Of a stretch of 42,338 nucleotides of DNA, positions 6,832-13,567 are shown piece after piece (position 1 is the stretch's first letter; each line of letters starts with the position of its first letter). The DNA comes from Gemmatimonadota bacterium (lineage in GTDB: Bacteria; Gemmatimonadota; Gemmatimonadetes; Palauibacterales; Palauibacteraceae): assembly GCA_022820995.1 (NCBI GenBank), contig JAJEEM010000068.1, positions 1-42,338 on the forward strand, in the 5' to 3' direction. The notes under the pieces are model-generated. The model had not been told where the DNA came from, made no database searches, and was given only the letters and a program-made list of their open reading frames with translations. Made by a program: the position numbers and the translations under genes.

Positions 6832-8897
6832 CGGGACAACTCGACCGTCCGCGCCTCGCCCGCGACGCGGAGCCTTTCCACGCGCGCCCGGACGGCGCCG
6901 TCAACGGCGGCATCCCCGCGAGCGACGAACGCGGGCAGCCGGGAGCCCATGCGCAATCCGCGCCATGGACAGACGTCGACGAACTCCTCGATCGCGCCCA
7001 GCGCGAACAGTGGCCCCCAGCTCTGGAAGCGGCGGCCCCGCCCCCGGCCGGTGCGCGCGTCGAAGTTCTCGCGGCAGAACCCCGTGCGCCGGCGGTCGGC
7101 CAGAAACATGAGCGCCCCTTTCCACGCCAACTCGCTGGCGAATTCGTCGAACCCGTAGCGCCGCAGTCCCTGCAGCACGAGGTAATTCATGGGGGGCCAG
7201 ATGGAGCCGCGCCAGTACTGCTGGTCGTCGAACGCGGGGTCGTCGCGCGAGATCGTGGGCAGCATCCACTCTCCCCAAAAGCGTGCGGGATCGCGCAGCA
7301 CGCCCACCATGCGCCGCGCCCGCCGCGCCGATGGCACGCCGGCGATCAGGGGCAGGAAGTTCGACGCCGCGACGCGCGTCGAGTGGCCGCCGGGAAGTTC
7401 GTCCAGGTAGAGCCCGGCGGCGTCGGACCACAGCGCCCGGTTCATCGTCTCGACGAGGCGGCGCCGCTCACCCTCCAGCCGGGCCCCCTCCGCCGGGTCG
7501 CCGAGAATGCGGGCGATCCGCGACAGGCACTCGAGATCCAGGGCGCGGTAGCTGCACAGATCGACGGCCGACATGGCGAGGACTTCCCGCCCCGGATCCC
7601 ATTCCACGTCGTCCCACAGCGGGAGGTCGTCCTGGCCCGACTCCCACGCCGCCCGCTGGTGGCCGCTCGCGCCGACTTCCCACTCCGGGAGCCACCCGCG
7701 CTCCGGGACCAGCGCAGTATCCGAACCCCACGCGAACAGACCGGGCGTAAGACCCTCCCGGCGCGGGCGCCCGCCCTTGTCGGCCACCCACCAGTCGTTC
7801 CACGCGCGGAGTCCCGGCCACGCGGCGGCCAAAGCGTCCGCATCGGGGCAGGCGAGGTGCAGCTTCAGCGCCGCGAACGATCCGACCGGGGGCTGTGAGC
7901 GGTCGGGCGTGCCGCCGCGCCGGCTCCTCCAGTTGGGCACGTTCCCGTTCGGGTAGCGCGACTCGACCCCGGCGAGGAGAGCGTCCCAGGCCAGACGCCC
8001 CGACGCGGTGGCGAGCGCGAGGGTGTTGAAGAAGGAATCCCAACCGAAGACGGTCCAGTCGTCGGGATCCGGCGCGCAGTCCTGGTCACCGTCCAGCGGT
8101 TCCTCGTCCCCCGAACCGCCTTTCCGCGGCGCGCTGTCCCCGGGGGTGGCATCTCTCGGCTTCGGGAAGATCCAGCGGCGGCCGGCCGGCGCGTACAGGC
8201 GTCCGGTTTCCGGCTGCAGCAGGACGGTCCACATCAGGTTATCCGTGACGGCCTCGACGAGTCCTTCCGCGGCTCCCGAAGAACGAGGACGGCGGCGGTC
8301 CCAGTCGGCGCGCGCGTCGTCGATCCAGCGGTCCAGTCCGGGAAGAAGGCGGCGGGCGCGGTCCAGCGCGCGTCCGGGCCGGGACGGCGGCCCCGGCGCG
8401 CCACGCGGCTCCCAGACGACCACGGCGGCCGCGCGGTCCCCCTCCCGAGGCGCGAAGGCGGCGGCGATCTCGACGCATTCGAGCCCCGCGCGCCAGCCGT
8501 CGGGTGCTTCCTCCCAGGTCGTCTCCCATCCCCACGGATCGTCGCCCACCCACTCCACGCGGCCCGGCGCCCGCGCCAACGCCCGCAACGCCACGGCGTC
8601 CTCGCGGCGCGACCACTCCAGGATGAGCGTGCTCTCCCGGGGGCGGGACGCCGGAGACGGCTCAGCGGCGAGATCGAACTCCATGCGCGCATAAGATCCA
8701 TGCGGCGCGTGGGGACCGACGCGGGAGACCATCCAGTACCAGTCCTCCAGGTCCCGGCGCTCGCCGTCGGGGGTGGTGAAGACGAGCCGGAGTCCGATCC
8801 CGTCGCCGGGTCCGGCCGCAAACACGAGCCCGGCCCAGCGGCGCGCCTCAAGCGCCCCGACCCGCATCGAGGCTCGGCTACGTGAGCAGGCGGACAT
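6828..8897 (-). CDS. GH63/MGH1-like glycoside hydrolase
   Basis: A cytoplasmic enzyme of up to 689 residues (no signal peptide) with the (alpha/alpha)6-barrel signature of GH63-type hydrolases, a group that includes mannosylglycerate/glucosylglycerate hydrolases and YgjK-like glucosidases. GWDSFF (Asp near residue 287) fits the general acid, QYWRGSIWPPMNYLVLQGL the inner-barrel segment, and CRENFDARTG (Glu near residue 610) the second carboxylate. The N-terminal 200 residues are beta-rich. ATG codons at 8897 and 8867 are both possible and neither has a clear ribosome-binding site; 8867 would avoid overlap with the RES gene. Its stop is coupled by GTGA to the kinase/nucleotidyltransferase, suggesting that the released sugar is phosphorylated and activated by the next gene product. 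Confidence 0.8.
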   Translation of the reverse strand: MSACSRSRASMRVGALEARRWAGLVFAAGPGDGIGLRLVFTTPDGERRDLEDWYWMVSRVGPHAPHGSYARMEFDLAAEPSPASRPRESTLILEWSRREDAVALRALARAPGRVEWVGDDPWGWETTWEEAPDGWRAGLECVEIAAAFAPREGDRAAAVVVWEPRGAPGPPSRPGRALDRARRLLPGLDRWIDDARADWDRRRPRSSGAAEGLVEAVTDNLMWTVLLQPETGRLYAPAGRRWIFPKPRDATPGDSAPRKGGSGDEEPLDGDQDCAPDPDDWTVFGWDSFFNTLALATASGRLAWDALLAGVESRYPNGNVPNWRSRRGGTPDRSQPPVGSFAALKLHLACPDADALAAAWPGLRAWNDWWVADKGGRPRREGLTPGLFAWGSDTALVPERGWLPEWEVGASGHQRAAWESGQDDLPLWDDVEWDPGREVLAMSAVDLCSYRALDLECLSRIARILGDPAEGARLEGERRRLVETMNRALWSDAAGLYLDELPGGHSTRVAASNFLPLIAGVPSARRARRMVGVLRDPARFWGEWMLPTISRDDPAFDDQQYWRGSIWPPMNYLVLQGLRRYGFDEFASELAWKGALMFLADRRRTGFCRENFDARTGRGRGRRFQSWGPLFALGAIEEFVDVCPWRGLRMGSRLPAFVARGDAAVDGAVRARVERLRVAGEARTVELSR

Positions 8898-9333
8898 CGT
8901 AGGAGAAGTGGCGGGACCCGATGAGCCTGACCCCGGCGGCGGCCGGGTGCATCGGATTCACGAGCACGTTGCTCTCTTCGGGAACGAGCACGGATGGAAC
9001 CCTCAGCAGCAGTTCTTCTCCCCGCCCGGCCCATTCTCTACCGATCGCCCGGCATTCGGGCGGTGGCGGCGTCTGCCGCCAATCGGCGGGCAGACTTGAT
9101 GGCGCATAGGCGAGTTCCGGGGCGTCGTCCGGAACGCCGATGCGCAGAGCGACCAGATCGTCCGGTGCGTCTTCCGGGTCGATGTGCACCAGGTATTCCA
9201 GGGCTGCCAGCGAGAGGTGGGAGGCCGCGTAGACGGCGGGCGTTCCGGGAGGAGTCCACCGCGCCCCATGGCGGCGGGCTCCCTCACCATCAAGTGCCGC
9301 GTGAGCCTCGCGGGCGATCCGCCAGAGTTCCAA
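8878..9333 (-). CDS. RES-domain toxin
   Basis: A 151-residue RES toxin, a family that depletes NAD+ or ADP-ribosylates targets (MbcT, ParT, Res). The motif order fits: LWRI at the start, GARW (25-26), VYAASHLSLAALE with Tyr35, Ser38 and Glu46, and the C-terminal SNVLVNPMHP segment. These Arg, Tyr, Glu and Ser positions form the active pocket in the family. The start is a TTG at 9333: the frame is closed by a stop 16 nt upstream and the family begins at ELWR. No good ribosome-binding site precedes it, which suits low expression relative to the antitoxin encoded 67 nt upstream. The genes should be co-transcribed from the antitoxin promoter. It looks intact. Confidence 0.85.
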   Translation of the reverse strand: MELWRIAREAHAALDGEGARRHGARWTPPGTPAVYAASHLSLAALEYLVHIDPEDAPDDLVALRIGVPDDAPELAYAPSSLPADWRQTPPPPECRAIGREWAGRGEELLLRVPSVLVPEESNVLVNPMHPAAAGVRLIGSRHFSYDVRLLT

Positions 9334-9400
9334 GCGCGATTCAGCGATTCAGGCGAAATCCATCGCCGCTCGAACTCAGCAGGGGGTTTGCCACGGACGG

Positions 9401-9832
9401 CTATGCGCCGAGCCCATGCTCGATGCGCCCCAGCTCCCGCTCCACGAGGCGGGCGCCGACATCGCTGGCCAGAAGATCCAGGGGCCGTCGTCCCTGGAGG
9501 GCGCGATTGGGCTTGCGGAGCCAGCGCGCCGCCTTGGCGCCGTCGCCGATCGCTTCTTCGGCCGAGGTCACGACGCGGACTACCCGGGCGAGGCGGTCCG
9601 ACTGCTCGCTGCTCAGCCGCCCCCACCGGCGCTTCCTATGGGCAAGTGTACGCCGCGGGATGACCAGCGCATGAAGTTCGGTGGCGCGCAGGGCGCCGGT
9701 CTTCACCACGTTCTCGACGGCTTTCACGGGCAGCCCGGACCGGATCAGATCGGCCAGGTCGAGGTCGGACCGGATGTCGCAACCGAGGGTCTGCCGTCCG
9801 CCAAGGTGTTCAGCCAAAGCCTGCGTGGTCAT
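9401..9832 (-). CDS. Xre/MbcA/ParS-type antitoxin (DUF2384)
   Basis: A 143-residue antitoxin partner of the RES toxin. The N-terminal half is the family's helix-turn-helix domain (KAVENVVKTGALRATEL ... VIPRRTLAHRKRR). The C-terminal half is the toxin-binding DUF2384 domain, ending in AARWLRKPNRALQGRRPLDL, the usual signature, followed by a short helix that plugs the toxin pocket. The ATG at 9832 has GGAGG 8 nt upstream, much stronger than the toxin's start signal. It should repress its own operon; an inverted repeat at 9840-9870 lies immediately upstream. The gene order antitoxin then toxin is standard for this system. Confidence 0.88.
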   Translation of the reverse strand: MTTQALAEHLGGRQTLGCDIRSDLDLADLIRSGLPVKAVENVVKTGALRATELHALVIPRRTLAHRKRRWGRLSSEQSDRLARVVRVVTSAEEAIGDGAKAARWLRKPNRALQGRRPLDLLASDVGARLVERELGRIEHGLGA

Positions 9833-9839
9833 TCAACCT

Positions 9840-9870
9840 CCGAGTGGCAAGATTGCACATTCAAACTCGG
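9840..9870. promoter_or_regulatory. Inverted repeat before the RES/Xre operon
   Basis: CCGAGT (9840-9845) and ACTCGG (9865-9870) form 6-bp perfect arms, one overlapping the ribosome-binding region of the antitoxin gene. A second weaker symmetry (GGCAA/TTGCA) lies between them. Spacing of about two helical turns suits a dimeric Xre repressor. The evidence is sequence symmetry only. Confidence 0.35.
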
Positions 9871-10008
9871 CAAACGCCCGTGCCACGTCAAGGATTCCCC
9901 TCCCGCTGCTCTCGACCCGTAGTATGTTCAGGTGCGATTTGGCGAGCGGAGCCGTTGCCTTCGGGTCGGAGCTTTCGGGTGATGCGTTTGAGAACCGATG
10001 AGGGGTCG

Positions 10009-10227
10009 ATGGCCAGGGTTCTTGAAGTCAAGGCGTGCGACGGATACCGGATCTGGATACGGTTCGCCGATGGTTGTGTCGGTGAGGTCGATCTCTCCGA
10101 CCTCACGGGCAACGGCGTCTTCCAGGCTTGGTGCAGGCAGGGTTTCTTTCGCCGGGTCCACGTGGCGCCGCACGGTACCGCCGCATGTGTCACTTTTTCG
10201 GCCGCCGTTGACAATACATGGAGTTGA
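10009..10227 (+). pseudogene. DUF2442 protein with altered C-terminus
   Basis: The first 55 codons match DUF2442, a small protein commonly encoded next to DUF4160 in toxin-antitoxin-like pairs: GYRIWIRFADGCVGEVDLSDL is the family core. The family normally continues as G-T-(I/V)-x-W-P-x-G-(A/V/I)-D-(L/I)-x-P-(D/E). Here the frame ends early at DNTWS, while a GVDR reading occurs one frame over at about 10220-10230, suggesting a frameshift near the end. The start ATG at 10009 follows a GAGGGG run. It is 51 bp upstream of the DUF4160 gene, which is also damaged. Confidence 0.6.
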
Positions 10228-10278
10228 CCGGCAAGTCCCCGCGGCAGGTGTTCCCGGGACTCGACCGACCGGTATCCC

Positions 10279-10530
10279 ATGCCTGAAGTCTCCCGTTTCT
10301 ACGGGATCGTCATCCGCATGTATTTCCGCGAACACGGACCAGCCCATTTCCATGCCGAATACGGCGGCGCAGAAGCCGTTGTCGGAATTGAGGATCTCGC
10401 TGTGCTGAAAGGGAGCCTTCCGCCCCGCGCTGGGCTTCGTGGTCGAGTGGGCCGCCCTCCATCAAGCCGAACTGCAGATCGCCTGGGAACGGGCGAGACG
10501 CCACGAACCTCCAGGCAGAATCACTCCTTC
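10279..10530 (+). pseudogene. DUF4160 protein, frameshifted
   Basis: Codons from 10279 give MPEVSRFYGIVIRMYFREHG and then PAHFHAEYGGAEAVVGIEDL, an almost exact DUF4160 N-terminus. At about 10424-10430 the reading breaks: the family continuation (FVVEWAALHQAELQIAWERA) lies in the +1 frame from 10432 on. The shift is explained by loss of one CG unit from a CGCGCG run. The second frame then has no stop where the family usually ends (about 10530) but runs on, so the tail is decayed too. Both members of the DUF2442/DUF4160 pair are therefore probably non-functional. Confidence 0.7.
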
Positions 10531-10645
10531 TCCAACGAACGGAGCCGAACGGGTAGGATCCGGTGCGTTGACACGAGAGATTCGTCTGCCCCGCCTTGCG
10601 GCGTGGCCGGCCTGGTTCCTCGGGCCCCTCGGAAGGAGGCCCCAC

Positions 10646-10745
10646 ATGCTTCGACCGACTGTTGCCTCGTCGCTCGAGGTGGCGCTCCCGACGCTTGCGC
10701 CGCCGACCGCCAACGCCCAGCGATCAAGCGCCTTCCGCCCGGGTT
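10646..10745 (+). pseudogene. Fragment: start of an exported protein gene
   Basis: An ATG at 10646 sits behind a good ribosome-binding site (GGAGG at about 10635) and encodes MLRPTVASSLEVALPTLAPP followed by TANAQ, which resembles a weak secretory signal with an ANA-Q cleavage site. The reading stops making sense at about 10745, exactly where the opposing muramidase gene ends. It may be the 5' stump of a gene removed by the rearrangement that brought in the lysis pair. With only about 30 codons this is weak evidence. Confidence 0.25.
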
Positions 10746-10746
10746 G

Positions 10747-11382
10747 TCATTGGGCACGCCAGCGTGCCACACGATTGTCAAAATCCTGCTCCGTCATATG
10801 TGCAGCACTATCCATAAACCGTTCAGTGCGCCGGATCCATCCCCCCTTTTTGCCGTTCTTTGTTACACAATATTGTCGATCTTTCGCGCGCCTGTCAGCC
10901 AAGTCAAAGTACCAATCCCGCCTCGCCGCACCCAACTGGTTCGCCAGCGCAATCGGATCAGCACTATTGCTTGCATTAACTAAGGAGTCGTCGACGGTTT
11001 GCGTAACATCTATACGCAAGCACTGTTGCAGCTCTCCAATTGGTATCTCTTGGCCGCTATGGACTGTCCAATCCATCATGGCGGTGCGCAGCCGCGTTCC
11101 GCGGAAAGGGTGTTTGTCACAGATTCGGTGTAGTTCGGGCTCGATATAATAGTACTTGACCAATATGTCGATGGCCAGCGAACGATCGACTTGCTTCAGG
11201 TCGTCGACATCTACATCTCCATCTTTGTCAAGGTCGATCCCCAGTTTCTCCAGAGTCGTTAGAGTGATCCCCCAGTTTGTAGGTCCGCCGGAATCGCTCG
11301 GATCGTCCGCGAAGGAGTCGCCCTCCACGCCCTCGTTGGCAATGACGTGACTTGCAATATCATATGGCGTGGGTGAGCGCAT
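10747..11382 (-). CDS. GH108 muramidase (endolysin / ZliS-like)
   Basis: A 211-residue peptidoglycan hydrolase of family GH108 (phage endolysins and the Zymomonas secretion activator ZliS). The catalytic signature is clear: NEGVEGDSFADDPSDSGG with Glu17 as catalytic residue, then PTNWGIT. An unusual segment at residues 50-61 (DLDKDGDVDVDD) fits the 12-residue EF-hand loop, with Asp at 1, 3 and 5, Gly at 6, Val at 8 and Asp at 12. The C-terminal half fits the family's peptidoglycan-binding domain. There is no signal peptide, so export would rely on the holin encoded 54 nt upstream. I chose the ATG at 11382, with AAGGAG upstream, over a TTG at 11403. Its DNA is visibly AT-richer than the neighbouring genes, a sign of transfer. 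Confidence 0.85.
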   Translation of the reverse strand: MRSPTPYDIASHVIANEGVEGDSFADDPSDSGGPTNWGITLTTLEKLGIDLDKDGDVDVDDLKQVDRSLAIDILVKYYYIEPELHRICDKHPFRGTRLRTAMMDWTVHSGQEIPIGELQQCLRIDVTQTVDDSLVNASNSADPIALANQLGAARRDWYFDLADRRAKDRQYCVTKNGKKGGWIRRTERFMDSAAHMTEQDFDNRVARWRAQ

Positions 11383-11436
11383 TATATCAGACTCCTTGTA
11401 CAATGAGTTGGAGCGGAGATTGTGGTCTAGCGAGAA

Positions 11437-11874
11437 TCACGGAGTGTTGCCGCGTTGCTTTACGGCTTGTATGGCAGAGGGGACGATCTTCTCGGCGCTG
11501 CGACCAATCACGTAGCCGCCGAGGCCTAACTTGATTATGCTCAAGAGGGCGAGCACTTCAGATTGATGAAGGTTCGCGGCGTCGGTAACGCCCAGCCAGT
11601 GGAGTGCCATTAGCGTGGTGAACGTTAGCATGACGAGTGGTCGCCAGTTGGCGGCGAGCCAGTGAGAAGAGGCCACCTCAGTGCGAGCCGTCTCTGCCTG
11701 CTGCTTGATTAAGCTGGTTTCGTAGGTGAGAATGGCCGCATTGGCGTCGCGCTCGATCGTTGCAAGTTTGCGTTGTGCCTCGAGTTTCTCCTCGTCTGTG
11801 GTAGTAAGTTCGTCGATGACGGTCGAGATTGCGTTTCCGATCTTGCCGATGATGTCAAGGGGGTTGAGCGACAT
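11437..11874 (-). CDS. Holin of the 3TM / gene-transfer-release type
   Basis: A 145-residue protein. Residues 1-65 form an amphipathic, charged helix region (DEEKLEAQRKLATIERDANAA). Two hydrophobic spans follow at about 78-97 (NWRPLVMLTFTTLMALHWLG) and 106-125 (EVLALLSIIKLGLGGYVIG). The ...WLAANWRPLVML junction is typical of the holin family linked to gene-transfer-agent release and small prophage lysis cassettes. The ATG at 11874 has GGAGG 9 nt upstream; longer in-frame reading enters the truncated duplicate upstream and is rejected. It would form inner-membrane pores that let the GH108 muramidase reach peptidoglycan. Both genes carry a TTGTACA(A/C)GGAG stretch just before their start codons. 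Confidence 0.8.
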   Translation of the reverse strand: MSLNPLDIIGKIGNAISTVIDELTTTDEEKLEAQRKLATIERDANAAILTYETSLIKQQAETARTEVASSHWLAANWRPLVMLTFTTLMALHWLGVTDAANLHQSEVLALLSIIKLGLGGYVIGRSAEKIVPSAIQAVKQRGNTP

Positions 11875-11999
11875 GGCTGAGGCCTCCGTGTACAAAGGTT
11901 TATTCCCAGGATCGGTTGATGGGCCGCGGTAAGAGTAGCCGTCGGCATCGTGGCTGTGTCGGGCTGGGGGGCGGACGTCAGCCGCTGATGTAGGGTATC

Positions 12000-12311
12000 G
12001 AACAGGTCCTGCCGCACGACACCGTTGTAGCTCAACACAACGACGTGACTCTGTCCGGGCTGTGACCACGCGCATGAGACCTCACCCGATGCTCCCACTT
12101 CGGTCCCGACCCGGTAGACGAGTTCGGTGTCCCGCCGAATCACCCGCCGGACGGGACCCGAGCCAGCGAGGGATTCGAGTTCGCTCGCCACGCACACGAC
12201 GGAGCCGAGGTCCTGCTGGGCGGCGGCGTGTGGGACGAGGGCCAGGAAGGTCAGCCCCGCCAGCGTTCCCACGACCGCTGCGGACGCACGTCCCGAGCCC
12301 GGATTCGTCAG
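12000..12311 (-). pseudogene. Truncated duplicate of the exported protein gene at 13564-14709
   Basis: About 100 codons repeat the N-terminus of the protein at 13564-14709: TNPGSGRASAAVVGTLAGLT, then AAAQQDLGSVVCVASELESL and GEVSCAWSQPGQSHVVV. Compared with the intact copy it lacks a 14-codon stretch (around DLSGRAETEEALRA). Past VVRQDL, near position 12000, the similarity fades and then ends; the reading runs into the holin region. The start codon equivalent to the TTG of the parent is CTG (12311). It is best read as a broken tandem copy. Confidence 0.7.
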
Positions 12312-12410
12312 CAGGGGCTCCGCCCGGTGACTTCGTTCGGTAGTCGCTACGCTTGCGCCGCTCGGGTCGTTCGGACGGATCTCCCGCCTTCGTGCGCGGG
12401 GCCGGGTCGT
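12000..12410. repeat. Duplicated segment, truncated copy
   Basis: This segment corresponds to 14360-14812, about 2.4 kb away in the same orientation. Similarity covers both coding sequence (for example the stretch around CACACGACGGAGCCGAGGTC at 12195) and about 100 bp of upstream non-coding DNA (around CGGATCTCCCGCC). It defines a tandem duplication of the two-gene unit, broken at about 12000. Confidence 0.7.
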
Positions 12411-12412
12411 GC

Positions 12413-13567
12413 TCACGGCGTTGGGCTTGGTTTGTTGAGGAGGGCGGAGCAGCGGACGCGCATGGCCGGCGCGTCTGGGTCGCGTGGACCGATCGTCTCG
12501 ACGCTGGTCTCCTCACCGCTAACGTACGAGATGACCCATGCGATGATGTCGCCAGCGTCACGCGCGCACTCGAACGCCCTTCCATTCCGCTCGCCGTTCA
12601 TATACGGAGACTCCTTGACGTTCCCGTTCGTGAACCACCACGTCCAAGTGCCCTGCCGCTGACCGTTGACGTTGAGCCCTTCCGAAATATCCCCGTCCGC
12701 CTCCTGGACGAGCCAGGTTCCGTGTTGCTTGCCGTCGAGGAGGGACCCGTCCTCGGTCTGTACTCCGCCGTCGTAGCGCCAGTAGACTGTTCCGGTCCCT
12801 TGGGCATAGCCGCCGACGCACTCGCCAGTCCACGCAACCGTTGCGCCCGCCGCGAGGCCCGGGTTCCAGAGATGGCACGCCGGCTGGTTCGTCACTTCCA
12901 TCCAGCACTGGGAGCCCACGGGCTTGCCGACACACGTCTCAACTGGGCCAACCGGGGAGTCGGGCGGATCGAGCCGTTGGTTGCCCGGCCGGGGGCGGGC
13001 GGCCGCGCCACCGGAGGGCACAGGATTCCCGGCGGCTGCAGCGGGCGGGGCGGCGGCGAAGTTGTAGTCGACGCTCCAGGTGTCGAAGCGCGGTGCGTGT
13101 TCGTGGAAGGCGAAGATGTACTTCGTGTCGGTCAGCGTCTCGCCGGGCGGGGTGGGGTTGCCGCTGCCGCTCCTCTGGATGAAGCCGGCGAGGTCGCCCC
13201 ACTCGATCGGGCCGGGGTAGCGTCCCGCCTCGGGCCAGCTCCAGTTCGTGCAGGGCGGATGCTCGGACGCGACCCGGTAGTTCGCGATCAGGTGGTCGAG
13301 CGGGCGCCCGGAGCCGTTGTGGACGGAGAAGTCCAGCTGCCACACATCGACGGGCCGGCCGTGGTTCGCCTTCTTCTGCTCGTACGAGGCGGCCGTCTCA
13401 CGACCCTCGTCCACGTTGCACGTCCCGGCGCCGTACTCCACGACGCGCGCGCCGCCGCGGAGTTCGATGCCCTCCACCTCCAGGAGCCGCTGCGCGTGCA
13501 GCGGACCGGCCGTCGCCGGGCACAACGCCAACGCCACGATCCAGCGCCGGTCAGCGCGGAGCATCAC
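12413..13567 (-). CDS. Exported protein with Cys-rich/MORN-like C-terminal module
   Basis: A 384-residue secreted protein of unknown function. The signal peptide (WIVALALCPATAGPLHA) ends at an LHA-QR cleavage site. Residues about 27-170 form a beta-rich domain (WQLDFSVHNGSGRPLDHLIA). After a Pro/Ala linker, residues about 210-340 carry a module shared with the upstream gene: C..C W (CVGKPVGSQCW), CHLWNPGLAAGATVAWTGEC, GGYAQGTG, then MORN/YwqK-like beta strands (DGKQHGTWLV, NGQRQGTWTW, NGERNGRAFE). The start is GTG at 13567 or ATG at 13564, overlapping the stop of the upstream paralogue (GTGATG), so the two are translationally coupled. MORN-like repeats are generic, so no activity can be assigned. 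It could be a cell-surface or secreted binding protein. Confidence 0.7.
   Translation of the reverse strand: MMLRADRRWIVALALCPATAGPLHAQRLLEVEGIELRGGARVVEYGAGTCNVDEGRETAASYEQKKANHGRPVDVWQLDFSVHNGSGRPLDHLIANYRVASEHPPCTNWSWPEAGRYPGPIEWGDLAGFIQRSGSGNPTPPGETLTDTKYIFAFHEHAPRFDTWSVDYNFAAAPPAAAAGNPVPSGGAAARPRPGNQRLDPPDSPVGPVETCVGKPVGSQCWMEVTNQPACHLWNPGLAAGATVAWTGECVGGYAQGTGTVYWRYDGGVQTEDGSLLDGKQHGTWLVQEADGDISEGLNVNGQRQGTWTWWFTNGNVKESPYMNGERNGRAFECARDAGDIIAWVISYVSGEETSVETIGPRDPDAPAMRVRCSALLNKPSPTP

Noticed and set aside
4879..7158. 759-codon plus-strand open frame opposite the kinase fusion and glycosidase
   Set aside because: It spans the junction of two real genes on the other strand and shows no recognisable motifs; it is a by-product of high GC.
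10752..10772. Terminator at the end of the GH108 gene
   Set aside because: A short GGCACG/CGTGCC hairpin overlaps the last codons, but no U tract follows and the stem is only 6 bp.
10747..11874. Complete prophage
   Set aside because: Only a holin and a muramidase are present; no integrase, capsid, tail, terminase or attachment repeats are visible within the window.
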